Source: Microbacterium immunditiarum (GTDB taxonomy: Bacteria; Actinomycetota; Actinomycetes; Actinomycetales; Microbacteriaceae). From it: 64,000 nucleotides of DNA. Positions 44,421 to 53,349 of this stretch are shown here, piece by piece. Every line of letters starts with the position of its first letter. Positions within the stretch are counted from its first letter, which is position 1. Position numbers and translations under genes: made by a program. The notes under the pieces are model-generated. The model ran no database searches and was not told the origin of the DNA. It worked only from the letters and a program-made list of their open reading frames with translations. Location of the stretch: contig NZ_JACCBV010000001.1 in NCBI RefSeq assembly GCF_013409785.1, positions 1,364,001-1,428,000 of the forward strand. Direction: 5' to 3'.

Positions 44421-45280
44421 CCTCGATCTCGGTCGCGGCCCCCGACTGGCTCGCGCAGCGGGCGATCGCCGACGACGCGTCGCGCTCCGTCGAACTCGCT
44501 GAGGAGCTGGCGCGGATGCTCCCGCCCGGCCCCCTCGTCGTGCACGACCTCGGTGCGGGCACCGGCGCCATGACGCGCTGGCTCGCGCCGCGCCTGGGCG
44601 GACCGCAGCGGTGGGTGCTGCGCGACGGCGACGAGGGCATCCTCCATCACGTCGACCTCGCGGCGACGGTCGACGCCGAGGGGCGACCCGTCGTCGCGGA
44701 GGCCACCGTCGAGGATCTGACCTCCCTTCCGCCGGACGCATTCCACGGGGCGTCGGCGGTCACGGCATCCGCCCTGCTCGATGTGATCACGGCCGAAGAG
44801 GCCGCGCACATCGTCGCGGCGTGCGTCGACGCCCGGACGCCCGCACTGTTCAGCCTCACCGTGACGGGGGCGGTCCGCATGGGGCCGTCCGACGCGGGAA
44901 CGATCGCACTCGAGAGCGAGATCGCGGCCGCGTTCAACGACCATCAGCGTCGCGAGACGGCCGGTCGCCGGCTCCTGGGGCCGGATGCCGTGTCTCTCGT
45001 CGCCACCGGGTTCGAAGCCGCCGGCTGGAGCGTGCGGCGCGCGCCGACCCCGTGGCGGCTCGCGGCGACGGACGGCCCGCTCATCGCCCAATGGCTCGAC
45101 GGGTGGTTGCGCGCGGCGGTCGAGGAACGGTCCGATCTCGCCCGTCCCGCCGACGAGCTGCGCCGCACGCGTCTCGCGCAGAACGCCCTCTGCCGGCTGC
45201 GGGTCACCGTCTCGCACGAGGACCTTCTCGCGTGGCCGCCGCAACCCCCTGGGACCGGGAGTGCGTCCGGGGGAGGATAG
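44417..45280 (+). CDS. Class I SAM-dependent methyltransferase
   Basis: A 287-residue methyltransferase. LVVHDLGAGTGAMTRWLA is SAM motif I; ASAVTASALLDVITAEEA holds motif IV, and LFSLTVTGAVRM is motif V. It overlaps the GT gene by four bases and precedes the RibD-like reductase by four. Probably methylates the pterin-like or sugar intermediate; this is inferred from the operon. Confidence 0.83.
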   Translation: MTSISVAAPDWLAQRAIADDASRSVELAEELARMLPPGPLVVHDLGAGTGAMTRWLAPRLGGPQRWVLRDGDEGILHHVDLAATVDAEGRPVVAEATVEDLTSLPPDAFHGASAVTASALLDVITAEEAAHIVAACVDARTPALFSLTVTGAVRMGPSDAGTIALESEIAAAFNDHQRRETAGRRLLGPDAVSLVATGFEAAGWSVRRAPTPWRLAATDGPLIAQWLDGWLRAAVEERSDLARPADELRRTRLAQNALCRLRVTVSHEDLLAWPPQPPGTGSASGGG

Positions 45281-45284
45281 CGAC

Positions 45285-46037
45285 ATGAGCGAGCGACCAT
45301 ACGTCACCCTCAGCTGCGCGATGTCGATCGACGGATGCCTCGACAGCACCGCGCCGCAGCGGCTCGCGATGTCGAACACGTCGGACCTCGACCGCGTCGA
45401 CGAGGTCCGCGCGCAGAACGACGCCATCATGGTCGGCGCCTCGACCGTGCGTCGCGACAATCCGCGCCTGCTCGTCCGCGATCCCGACCGGCGCGCGCGC
45501 CGGGTCGCGGAGGGCAAGCCGTGGTCGCCCGCGAAGGTCACCGTGACGTCGACCGGCGACCTTCCGCCGGACGCCCACTTCTTCACGACGGGCGAGTCGC
45601 CCCGCTTCGTCTACTGCCCGGGCGGCATGGCGCACTCCCTGCGCGACCTGCTCGGCGAGCGCGCCACGGTCGTGGGCGTCGGTGAGCAGGTCACCATGGC
45701 CGCCGTGCTCGAAGACCTCGCGAGCGAGCAGGGCGTCCGCAGCCTCATGGTCGAGGGCGGGGGCACCGTGCTCACGCAGTTCCTCGAGGAGGATCTCGCC
45801 GACGAGCTGCACCTCGTGATCGCCCCCTTCTTCGTCGGAGAGCCGCGCGCTCCGCGCGCCTTCGGCGCCGGCTCCTTCCCGTGGACCGCGTCGCGCCGCG
45901 CCCGTCTCGCCGGGAGCGCGCAGATCGGCGACGTCGTGCTGCTGCGGTACGCGCTGTCGGACCGTGTCGGCATGCTCGACGGCGAGCGGTCGCTGCCCGA
46001 GGCCGGGTGGAGGCCCGTTCCCTACCGCGTGCCATGA
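45285..46037 (+). CDS. RibD C-terminal/dihydrofolate reductase-like reductase
   Basis: A 250-residue protein of the pyrimidine reductase fold, as in the C-terminal half of RibD. YVTLSCAMSIDGCLDS, NDAIMVGASTVRRDNPRLL and SLMVEGGGTVLTQFLEEDL are the NADPH/substrate-binding blocks. No deaminase half is present. It would reduce a pteridine- or aminopyrimidine-like substrate with NADPH. It overlaps the sulfatase-like gene by four bases. Confidence 0.88.
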   Translation: MSERPYVTLSCAMSIDGCLDSTAPQRLAMSNTSDLDRVDEVRAQNDAIMVGASTVRRDNPRLLVRDPDRRARRVAEGKPWSPAKVTVTSTGDLPPDAHFFTTGESPRFVYCPGGMAHSLRDLLGERATVVGVGEQVTMAAVLEDLASEQGVRSLMVEGGGTVLTQFLEEDLADELHLVIAPFFVGEPRAPRAFGAGSFPWTASRRARLAGSAQIGDVVLLRYALSDRVGMLDGERSLPEAGWRPVPYRVP

Positions 46038-47677
46038 CCCCGATCCCGCGAGCGGAAGCGGGCGCGCTCGGCACGCGAGGGCGCTTGGGGCTCGGTGTGG
46101 CGATCGCGGCCCTCGTCCTCGTTCCGCTCGCGCCGGGCATCATCGAGCACGGCTCGGCGCTCGGACTCGTGCGCCTGCCGGCCGAATCCGTCGTCACGCT
46201 GCTCGTCCTCGCGCTCATCCCGTGGCGGCCCGCGCGCTGGGTCGTCGCGGGGCTCTTCGGACTGTTCGTCGTCGTCGCGATCGCGCTCGCGGCGATCGAC
46301 AGCGGCTATCGGGCGGCCGTCGGGGCGCGCTTCGTGCTGATCGACTGGCCGCAGCTCGGCGACGCGTACGGCGTGCTCGGCGACTCGATCGGCGAGCTCG
46401 CGGCATCCGCCGTCCTCGCGGCGATCGTCGTCGTGCTCGTCGGCACGGGCGCAGCGCTCGCGTGGGCCGCGATGAAGACGGATGCGGCGCTCCGCGGCCG
46501 TCCGCGCCGAGGACGCACCGCGCTCGCGGCAGTGACGGCCGCGTGGATCGTCGCGGCGCTCGTGGCGCTGCCGTTCGGCGGTGCGGGTCAGGTGGCGGCC
46601 GCGGCATCCGCCGATTCGATCGGATCCGCAGCCGCACGCACCGCGGCGACGCTGCGAGCCCAGGCCGAGCTCGCGCGACGCATCTCGGACGACGACTTCG
46701 CGGAGGTCCCGCCGTCGCGGCTGCTCGCGGCGCTGCGGGGGAAGGACGTCCTCCTCGTGTTCGTCGAGAGCTACGGCAAGGCGGCGCTGCACGGCACCCC
46801 GGTCTCGCGCGGCGTCGTCGAGATGCTGCGCGAGGGCGAGGCGTCGCTCGCGCAGGACGGCTACGCGACTCGGAGCGCGTGGCTCACGTCCCCGACCTTC
46901 GGCGGCGTGAGCTGGCTCGCACACGCGACGCTGCAGAGCGGCCTGTGGATCGACACGCAGGCAGACTACGCCGAAGTGCTGCGTAGCGACCGGCTCACGC
47001 TGAGCGGGGCGTTCCGGCAGGCGGGGTGGCGCACGGTCGGCGTCGTGCCGTCGAACATCCGCGAGTGGGACGAGGGCCGGGAATTCTACGGGTTCGAGGC
47101 GCTCTACGACACGAGGAACCTCGACTATCGGGGTCCGAAGTTCGGGTACGCGCGTGTGCCCGACCAGTACACGCTCAAGCAGTTCGCCGACCGTGAGCTG
47201 GCCGGGGAGCATCAGCCGGTCATGGCCGAGATCGACCTCGTGTCGTCGCACTCGCCGTGGGCGCCGCTGCCGACGCTCGTCGAGTGGGACGAGCTCGGAC
47301 GGGGGTCGATCTTCGACGAGCAGCTCGCCGCGAGCAGGACCGCCGCCGAGGTGTGGGAGAACCCCGCGACCGTGCGCCGGTTCTACGGAGACTCGATCGA
47401 GTACTCGCTCGGGTCGCTGTTCTCGTTCTTCGAGCGCGTCGACGATCCGAATCTCGTGGTCGTCGTGCTCGGCGACCATCAGCCGAACGCGATCGTGAGC
47501 GGCGACGGCGCCGACCACGACGTGCCGATCCACGTGATCGCGAAGGACCCGGCGGTGTTCGAGGCGATCGCCGCGTGGGGGTGGGAAGAGGGGCTGCACC
47601 CGGATGCCACGGCCCCCGTGTGGCGAATGGACGAGTTCCGCGACCGCTTCTTCGAGGCGTTCGGCGCGGAGCGTTGA
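46034..47677 (+). CDS. Sulfatase-fold membrane protein
   Basis: A 547-residue membrane enzyme. Four or five helices (about residues 18-190) are followed by an extracytoplasmic alkaline-phosphatase-superfamily domain. KDVLLVFVESYGKAALHG marks the metal/nucleophile region, EIDLVSSHSPWAPL a second block and VVVVLGDHQPNAIV the metal-binding DHQ. It resembles LTA-synthase-type proteins but with Tyr-Gly-Lys near the nucleophile site. As the last gene of the operon, it may transfer a phospho-alcohol group outside the membrane, in keeping with the divergent CDP-alcohol enzyme. Confidence 0.8.
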   Translation: MTPIPRAEAGALGTRGRLGLGVAIAALVLVPLAPGIIEHGSALGLVRLPAESVVTLLVLALIPWRPARWVVAGLFGLFVVVAIALAAIDSGYRAAVGARFVLIDWPQLGDAYGVLGDSIGELAASAVLAAIVVVLVGTGAALAWAAMKTDAALRGRPRRGRTALAAVTAAWIVAALVALPFGGAGQVAAAASADSIGSAAARTAATLRAQAELARRISDDDFAEVPPSRLLAALRGKDVLLVFVESYGKAALHGTPVSRGVVEMLREGEASLAQDGYATRSAWLTSPTFGGVSWLAHATLQSGLWIDTQADYAEVLRSDRLTLSGAFRQAGWRTVGVVPSNIREWDEGREFYGFEALYDTRNLDYRGPKFGYARVPDQYTLKQFADRELAGEHQPVMAEIDLVSSHSPWAPLPTLVEWDELGRGSIFDEQLAASRTAAEVWENPATVRRFYGDSIEYSLGSLFSFFERVDDPNLVVVVLGDHQPNAIVSGDGADHDVPIHVIAKDPAVFEAIAAWGWEEGLHPDATAPVWRMDEFRDRFFEAFGAER

Positions 47678-47687
47678 TCAGCGTTGA

Positions 47688-48113
47688 TCAGCGCTGCAGG
47701 GCTTCGCTGAGCCAGCGGGCGTACGCGTCCCACGGCGACGCCTCCGCCGAGATCGCGCGCACGTGGTCGAGCAGCTCGTCATCGGCGCGGAACCACTCGC
47801 CGCCCTCGCGCAGATGGGCGAACCGGCGGTGCCGCTCCTGCTCGACGGCACGCCCGCCCCGCTCGAACGCGAGCAGCTCGTCGTGCCAGATCGCGCCGAG
47901 GCGCTGCCGGGGCTGAGACGACGTGCCGATCTTGATGCGGTCGGCGTAGCGGATGTAGTAGACGACGTCGATGCGGGGGAGCGGCAATTCGGCATCCGGC
48001 ACATCGCCCACCCGCCACCCGCACGCCGCGCACGACCAGTGCCCCGCACGGCGCTCGCCGCGGGTCGCGCCGCACAGCACGCACGGACCCGGCATCTCTC
48101 GGCGCATCGCCAT
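47688..48113 (-). CDS. GIY-YIG nuclease-like protein with N-terminal zinc ribbon
   Basis: A 141-residue protein. An N-terminal zinc ribbon (CVLCG ... CAACG) is followed by a GIY-YIG (T5orf172/Mug113) domain: VVYYIRYADRIKIGTSSQP, RQRLGAIWHDELLAFERGG and EQERHRRFAHLREGGEWF. GIY is present as YYI/KIG. It may be a DNA-binding or nuclease protein. The end is just 10 bases after the sulfatase stop, in the opposite direction, near a repeated GTTGATCAGC. Start at ATG 48113. Confidence 0.75.
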   Translation of the reverse strand: MAMRREMPGPCVLCGATRGERRAGHWSCAACGWRVGDVPDAELPLPRIDVVYYIRYADRIKIGTSSQPRQRLGAIWHDELLAFERGGRAVEQERHRRFAHLREGGEWFRADDELLDHVRAISAEASPWDAYARWLSEALQR

Positions 48114-48195
48114 TTCCGAAGGGTACGGCCGGCCTCCGACGCGGGCGCGATACGGTCTCGGGGGGACCGAGGGAGAGCCGCGAGGGAGAACAAGG

Positions 48196-49449
48196 GTGAC
48201 GGCAGCAGGCGCCAACTGGGCGGGCAACCTCACGTACAGCGCGCGCGAGCTCGTCGCTCCGGCGACGGTCGACGAGCTGCGGCGGGTCGTGGCATCCGCC
48301 GCACGGGTCAAGGCGCTCGGCTCGCGTCACTCGTTCAACCGCATCGCCGACACCGACGGCGTGCTCGTCTCGGCCGCCGCGCTCGGTGGGCCCGAGCTCG
48401 ACTCTGGGCGCGCGGTCGTGCGCGCCCCCGCGGGCATGCGCTACGGCGAGCTCGCGCCGTGGTTGCAGGAACGCGGATGGGCGCTCGCGAACCTCGCGTC
48501 GCTGCCCCACATCTCGCTCGCGGGAGCCGTCAGCACGGGGACGCACGGCTCGGGCGACCGCAATCCGTCGCTCGCCGAGGCGGTCGAGGGCGTGGAGTTC
48601 GTCGGCGCCGACGGCGAGGTGCATCGCATTGCGCGGGGTGACGCCGACTTCGGCAGCGCGGTCGTCTCACTGGGGGCGCTCGGCGTGACGACGGCGATCG
48701 AGCTGCGCGTGGAGCCCACGTTCGAGGTGGCGCAGACGGTGTATCCGGATGCCCCGCTCGACCGCGTGCTCGAACGGTATGACTCCGTCACCGGAGCCGC
48801 GTACAGCGTGTCGCTGTTCACGACGTGGCGGGACCCCGACCGCGTGGACCAGATCTGGGTCAAGGAGCGCCTCGACCGGCCGGGGCCGGGCTTGCCCGAG
48901 GGCCTCGGCGTGTCAGCGGCGGGAGGGCCGCTGCATCCGCTCCCCGGTGTGAGCGCCGAGCCGTGCACGACGCAGGGCGGGGTGCCGGGGCCGTGGCTCG
49001 CACGTCTGCCGCATTTCCGCCTCGAGTTCACGCCCTCCAACGGCGACGAGCTGCAGTCGGAGTACCTCGTGCCACGCACCGCCGGAGTCGCGGCGATCGA
49101 GGCGCTGCGCGGACTGGCCGCGCGCATCGCGCCGCTGCTGCAGGTGTGCGAGCTGCGCACGGTCGCCGCCGACACGCAGTGGCTCGCGCCGTCGGGAGGC
49201 CGCGACAGCACGGCACTGCACTTCACGTGGAAGCCCCTGCAGCGCGAGGTCGAGGCGTTCCTGCCCGAGCTGGAGTCGGCCCTCGCGCCCTTCGAGGCGC
49301 GGCCGCACTGGGGCAAGCTCTTCGACACGTCGGGCGTCTCGCGCTTGCCCGGGTTCTATCCGGAATGGGAGCGCTTCGCCGAGCTGCGCGAGCGGCTCGA
49401 CCCGCGCGGGATCTTCGTCAACGGCTTCCTCGAGGCGGTCGGGCTGTAG
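48196..49449 (+). CDS. FAD-linked alditol oxidase
   Basis: A 417-residue flavoprotein of the VAO family, close in length to Streptomyces alditol oxidase. KALGSRHSFNRIAD carries the His that binds FAD covalently in that enzyme. GAVSTGTHGSG and LGALGVTTAIELRVEP are the FAD-binding motifs, and the C-terminal HWGKLFD and PRGIFVNGFL match sugar-alcohol/lactone oxidases. It oxidises polyols to aldoses with O2. GTG 48196 follows GAGGGAGAACAAGG. Confidence 0.88.
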   Translation: MTAAGANWAGNLTYSARELVAPATVDELRRVVASAARVKALGSRHSFNRIADTDGVLVSAAALGGPELDSGRAVVRAPAGMRYGELAPWLQERGWALANLASLPHISLAGAVSTGTHGSGDRNPSLAEAVEGVEFVGADGEVHRIARGDADFGSAVVSLGALGVTTAIELRVEPTFEVAQTVYPDAPLDRVLERYDSVTGAAYSVSLFTTWRDPDRVDQIWVKERLDRPGPGLPEGLGVSAAGGPLHPLPGVSAEPCTTQGGVPGPWLARLPHFRLEFTPSNGDELQSEYLVPRTAGVAAIEALRGLAARIAPLLQVCELRTVAADTQWLAPSGGRDSTALHFTWKPLQREVEAFLPELESALAPFEARPHWGKLFDTSGVSRLPGFYPEWERFAELRERLDPRGIFVNGFLEAVGL

Positions 49450-49461
49450 CCGCAGAGCTGG

Positions 49462-49944
49462 TCAGAGCTTGACGGATGCGTCGAGCAGCAGCCGCACCGC
49501 CTCGGTCACGGTCTGCGACAGGATGTGCTCCGGGTCGCCGTTCAGCCGAAGCGCGCGATGACCGTGGGCGCCGTCCATCGCCCACCCGAGGTAGACGGTT
49601 CCGGCCGGGTGGTCGTCCTGAGGGTCGGGCCCGCCCACGCCCGTCGTGGAGACGGCGACGTCCGCCCTCATCACCCGCAGCGCGCCGGCCGCCAGCTGCT
49701 CGGCGCACTCGCCCGACACCGGGTCGATGCCGGGCTCGACGCCCAGGAGGCGCTCCTTGACGCTCGATTGGTAGGCGACGATCGCTCCGGCGAACCAGTC
49801 CTCGGCCTCCGGCCCCGCCCCGACGGCGCTCGCGACGAGCCCGCTGGTCAACGACTCCGCGACCGCGACCCGCAGGCCGCCCGCCAGCGCGATGTCGGCC
49901 AGCAGAGCGACCCAGTCGATGGCCCCCTGGTCGGACTCGGTCAT
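49462..49944 (-). CDS. CinA family protein (nicotinamide-nucleotide amidohydrolase)
   Basis: A 160-residue stand-alone CinA C-terminal domain (PncC type), which deamidates nicotinamide mononucleotide. VAVAESLTSGLVASAVGAGP, AGAIVAYQSSVKERLLGV and VSTTGVGGPDPQDDHPAGTV are the conserved blocks. ATG 49944 follows GGGAACGAGG. It is convergent with the alditol oxidase. Confidence 0.9.
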   Translation of the reverse strand: MTESDQGAIDWVALLADIALAGGLRVAVAESLTSGLVASAVGAGPEAEDWFAGAIVAYQSSVKERLLGVEPGIDPVSGECAEQLAAGALRVMRADVAVSTTGVGGPDPQDDHPAGTVYLGWAMDGAHGHRALRLNGDPEHILSQTVTEAVRLLLDASVKL

Positions 49945-50136
49945 CCTCGTTCCCGAATCCGCGCCCACCTCACAGTCCTCCATCGTCGAAACGATACGCC
50001 CGACCCGCGATTCGCTCGGGGGCTTGACAACTGCCCATGGACCGGCCCGCGAACGTCCGTGCTCCGCGACCGGGCGGCACCCGCGCCGCATGCTCCACGC
50101 CCCGGCGAGCGCGTGTCAAGCGCCTGGGCCACATTC

Positions 50137-50172
50137 GCGCCGACGCGTAGCTTTGCGAAGCGCCGTCGGCGC
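50137..50172. promoter_or_regulatory. Inverted repeat in leader of SDR gene
   Basis: GCGCCGACG (50137-50145) and CGTCGGCGC (50164-50172) form a perfect 9-bp inverted repeat with an 18-base spacer, 33 bases before the SDR start. It may be a leader hairpin or operator. A consensus-like TTGACA lies at 50024, without a clear -10. Nothing else is seen in this gap. Confidence 0.35.
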
Positions 50173-50204
50173 CTCGGCCGGCGTTCGTCACGAAGGAGAG
50201 AGAA

Positions 50205-51092
50205 ATGACCGATTCCCCGGGCGCGGACCCGCGCCACTCCGAGCACGACGAGGGGTTCGCCCCGCAGGAGCAGGAGCAGCCGGGCACGACCGACGAGACG
50301 CGGCCCACTCCCGATCACGGCGAGGAGTCGTACCGCGGCTCCGATCGGCTGCGCGGGCGCCGAGCCCTCATCACCGGCGGCGACTCGGGCATCGGGCGCG
50401 CGGTCGCGATCGCGTTCGCGCGGGAGGGCGCCGATGTCGCGATCGCGCACATGCCCGAAGAGCAGGAGGACGCCGACGAGACGATCGGCTGGATCGAGAA
50501 GGCCGGATGCCGCGGCCGCAGCCTTGCGGGCGACATCCGCGACGAGGAGTTCGCCACCGGCATCGTCGATCGCACGATCGCGGAGTTCGGCGGCCTCGAC
50601 ATCCTCGTGCTCAACGCCGCGTACCAGAAGGACCGTGAGTCGCTCGACGACCTGTCCACCGAGGAGTTCGACCGCGTCTTCCGCACGAACCTCTACGGTC
50701 TGCTGTGGACGGCCCGCACGGCGGTGCCGCACCTCGAGCCGGGCTCATCGATCATCGTCACGTCGTCGATCCAAGCGTTCAACCCGTCGCCGAACCTCAT
50801 CGACTACGCCATGACGAAGGCGGCGCAGGTCGCGTTCGTGAAGGCGCTCGCGCAGCAGCTCGGGGGGAAGGGCATCCGCGTCAACGCCGTCGCACCGGGA
50901 CCGATCTGGACCCCGCTCATTCCCGCGACGGGCGGCGACCCCGAGTGGATCGAGCAGTTCGGCCAGGACACGCCGCTCGGTCGCGCGGGGCAGCCCGCCG
51001 AGCTCGCGGGCGCCTACGTCTACCTGGCGTCGGATGCCGCGACCTATGTGTCGGGCGCGGTGCTGCCGGTGACGGGCGGGAAGGGGCTGTAG
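50205..51092 (+). CDS. SDR family oxidoreductase
   Basis: A 295-residue short-chain dehydrogenase with a 50-residue acidic, Pro-rich N-terminal extension typical of the stress-related YhdF/YghA group. Cofactor motif ALITGGDSGIGRAVAIA, ILVLNAAYQ, catalytic Ser in IIVTSSIQA, and Tyr/Lys in YAMTKAA are all in place. The strong ribosome site GAAGGAGAG suggests high expression. Confidence 0.88.
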   Translation: MTDSPGADPRHSEHDEGFAPQEQEQPGTTDETRPTPDHGEESYRGSDRLRGRRALITGGDSGIGRAVAIAFAREGADVAIAHMPEEQEDADETIGWIEKAGCRGRSLAGDIRDEEFATGIVDRTIAEFGGLDILVLNAAYQKDRESLDDLSTEEFDRVFRTNLYGLLWTARTAVPHLEPGSSIIVTSSIQAFNPSPNLIDYAMTKAAQVAFVKALAQQLGGKGIRVNAVAPGPIWTPLIPATGGDPEWIEQFGQDTPLGRAGQPAELAGAYVYLASDAATYVSGAVLPVTGGKGL

Positions 51093-51131
51093 AGCCCGTC
51101 GACCCGACCCGCACGGAGTAGGGTTGCCGTC

Positions 51132-52031
51132 ATGGCGACGACCCCACCAGGCTGGTACGACGACGGACACGGCGCACTGCGCTGGTGGGACGGCGCGCGC
51201 TGGACCGAGCATGCGCAGCCTCTTCCGGTGCCGGATGCCGCGGCCGGGGCATCCGAGTCGGCGCAAGCCGCTTCGCCGATCGGCGACAAGCCCGTCGTCG
51301 AGGATGTCGAGGTCGTGGAGTCGCTCGAGCAGCTCGAGGCAGCGACGGCGGCCGCTCCGGCGCAGGAGCAGCCCGTCGCGCCCGCTGGTTACCCGCCGGT
51401 CCCGCCTCCTCCGCCCGGTGCGCAGGGCGCCGCCCCGGTGACGTACCCCGTCGCCGGTGGACCGGGGTACCCGCCTGCCGCTTACCCGGGCGCGCCGGGG
51501 CAGACGGGCGGCTTCATCGCCGCGACCGAGCCGAAGAAGTCGAAGACGTGGATCATCTGGCTCGTCATCGGCATCGTCCTGCTGCTGGCGGTCGCCGCGG
51601 CCGCGGTCATCATCCCCCTGACGCTCATGCTCAGCAGCACCTCTTCGTCGGTCGGACCGTCCGGCGACGACGAGACGGCCGCAGTCGCGACGGTGGAGCT
51701 GTACGACGACGCATGGTCGACGAGCGACTGCGACAAGTTCTTCGCGGCGACCACCGAGTCGTTCCGCGAGAGCATCGAACTGCCGACGTGCGAGGAGTTC
51801 GAGTTCGCGTCCGGTGACTTCGGCGCGTCGGTGCAGAATTACGACATCACCGTCACCGAGATCGAGCACGACGAGGGCTCGATCGTCGTCTCGACGACCG
51901 AGAGCTACGAGAGCCTCATCGACGAGCTCGGCGAGCCGGTCGACGAGCCGATCCCGGTCGAGGACCACTACGTGTACACGCTCGTCGAAAGCGGGTCCGA
52001 CTGGCTCATCGACGGGGCCACGACGGAGTGA
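51132..52031 (+). CDS. DUF2510 membrane-anchored protein
   Basis: A 299-residue protein. The N-terminal DUF2510 motif (PPGWYDDGHGALRWWDGARW) is followed by a Pro/Ala-rich linker, one transmembrane helix (about residues 138-163) and an extracytoplasmic domain with two Cys (SDCDKF, LPTCEEF) that resembles small NTF2-like folds. Function is unknown; such proteins are typical of actinobacterial envelopes. The stop overlaps the next start. Confidence 0.8.
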   Translation: MATTPPGWYDDGHGALRWWDGARWTEHAQPLPVPDAAAGASESAQAASPIGDKPVVEDVEVVESLEQLEAATAAAPAQEQPVAPAGYPPVPPPPPGAQGAAPVTYPVAGGPGYPPAAYPGAPGQTGGFIAATEPKKSKTWIIWLVIGIVLLLAVAAAAVIIPLTLMLSSTSSSVGPSGDDETAAVATVELYDDAWSTSDCDKFFAATTESFRESIELPTCEEFEFASGDFGASVQNYDITVTEIEHDEGSIVVSTTESYESLIDELGEPVDEPIPVEDHYVYTLVESGSDWLIDGATTE

Positions 52032-52846
52032 CCGGTGACGAGGGCACCCACCCGCGGAGGTCGGTGGGCTTCTTCGCCGCGTGCATCGGCACGGGCCTCG
52101 CGGCAGGTCTCCTGTCGGGGCTGTTCGGCGTCGGCGGCGGAACGGTCATCGTGCCGTTGCTCGTGCTGTTCCTGCACTTCGACCAGCGTCTCGCCGCGGG
52201 CACCTCGCTCGCCGCGATCGTGCCGACGGCCGCCGTCGGGGTCATCAGCTACGCCGTTCACGGGGCGGTCGCGTGGATCCCCGCGATCATCCTCGCCGCG
52301 GGCGCCGTCATCGGCGCGCAGGTCGGAACGTGGCTCATCCACCGGGTGTCGCAGGTCGCGCTGCGGTGGGGCTTCGTGGGCTTCCTCGTCGTGGTGATCG
52401 TGAGCCTGTTCGTCGTGATCCCGTCCCGCGACGCCCAGCTCGACCTCACGTGGTGGACGGGGCTCGGCCTCGCCGCCCTCGGCATCGTCACGGGAGTGCT
52501 CTCGGGACTGCTCGGCGTGGGCGGAGGAGTGATCGTCGTGCCCGCGCTGCTCCTGCTGTTCGGCACGAGCGACCTCGTCGCGAAGGGCACGTCGCTGCTC
52601 ATGATGATCCCGACCGCGATCTCCGGCACGGTCGGCAACCTCCGCCGTAAGAACCTCGACATCGTCGCCGCCCTGTGCGTCGGCCTGGCAGCCTGCACGA
52701 CGACCGCCGTCGGCGCGTGGATCGCGACGCTCATCGACCCCCTCGTCGGGAACATCCTGTTCGCGGCGTTCCTCGTCGTCATCGCGGTGCAGATGGCGCT
52801 CAGGGCGATCCGCGCGCAGCGCCAGGCGCGGGGTGACGAGGGCTGA
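52028..52846 (+). CDS. TauE/SafE family sulfite/organosulfonate exporter-like protein
   Basis: A 272-residue membrane protein with eight helices and an internal duplication: GLLSGLFGVGGGTVIVPLLV and GVLSGLLGVGGGVIVVPALL mark the start of each half. The family exports or imports sulfonates and sulfite. GTG 52028 overlaps the DUF2510 stop. No sulfur-metabolism genes lie next to it, so the substrate is open. Confidence 0.88.
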   Translation: MTGDEGTHPRRSVGFFAACIGTGLAAGLLSGLFGVGGGTVIVPLLVLFLHFDQRLAAGTSLAAIVPTAAVGVISYAVHGAVAWIPAIILAAGAVIGAQVGTWLIHRVSQVALRWGFVGFLVVVIVSLFVVIPSRDAQLDLTWWTGLGLAALGIVTGVLSGLLGVGGGVIVVPALLLLFGTSDLVAKGTSLLMMIPTAISGTVGNLRRKNLDIVAALCVGLAACTTTAVGAWIATLIDPLVGNILFAAFLVVIAVQMALRAIRAQRQARGDEG

Positions 52847-52899
52847 GGCATCCGGAACGTCCGGCCGAAGGCCGTTCAGGCTCGGCTCAGTAGGATGAC

Positions 52900-53349
52900 A
52901 TGGTGCCAGTGAACCCCGAGCTCGTCGGGCGCGTCTTCCCCCCGACCGCGCCCTATCTCGTCGGCCGCGAGAAGGTGCGCGAGTTCGCGCGTGCCGTGTT
53001 CGCCGACGACCCGCAGCACACCGACCCCACCGCGGCGAGGGCCCTCGGCTACGCCGACGTCGTCGCGCCGCCGACGTTCGCGATGGTCGTCCAGGACCTC
53101 ACGCTGCAGCAGCTGCTCGCCGAGCCCGACTCCGGCATCGAGCTGTCGCGCGTGCTGCACGCCGAGCAGCGCTTCCGCTACTCGCGCCCGATCGTGGCGG
53201 GCGACGAGCTCACTGCGACCCTGTCGGTCACGGGCATCCGCTCGGTCGGCGGCAACGCGATGGTCACGAGCGAGGCCGAGATCACGGATGCCACGGGCGG
53301 CCACGTCGCGACGGCGACGTCGGTGCTGCTGGTCGGAGGTGACGAATGA
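52900..53349 (+). CDS. HadA-like (R)-3-hydroxyacyl dehydratase subunit (MaoC N-terminal type)
   Basis: A 149-residue hot-dog-fold protein of the FAS1-type dehydratase region. VGRVFPPTAPYLVGREKVRE and VVAPPTFAMVVQDLTLQQLL are family blocks. It lacks the hydratase His/Asp pair, which is on its partner. It is coupled by overlap to the next gene, as in hadAB pairs, and precedes murB, an order common in actinobacteria. ATG 52900 or GTG 52903 may be the start. Confidence 0.85.
   Translation: MVPVNPELVGRVFPPTAPYLVGREKVREFARAVFADDPQHTDPTAARALGYADVVAPPTFAMVVQDLTLQQLLAEPDSGIELSRVLHAEQRFRYSRPIVAGDELTATLSVTGIRSVGGNAMVTSEAEITDATGGHVATATSVLLVGGDE

Noticed and set aside
47673-47693. GTTGATCAGC occurring twice
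   Set aside because: The 10-bp direct repeat spans the sulfatase stop codon and the end of the GIY-YIG gene. It is short, and there is no sign of an attachment or insertion site.
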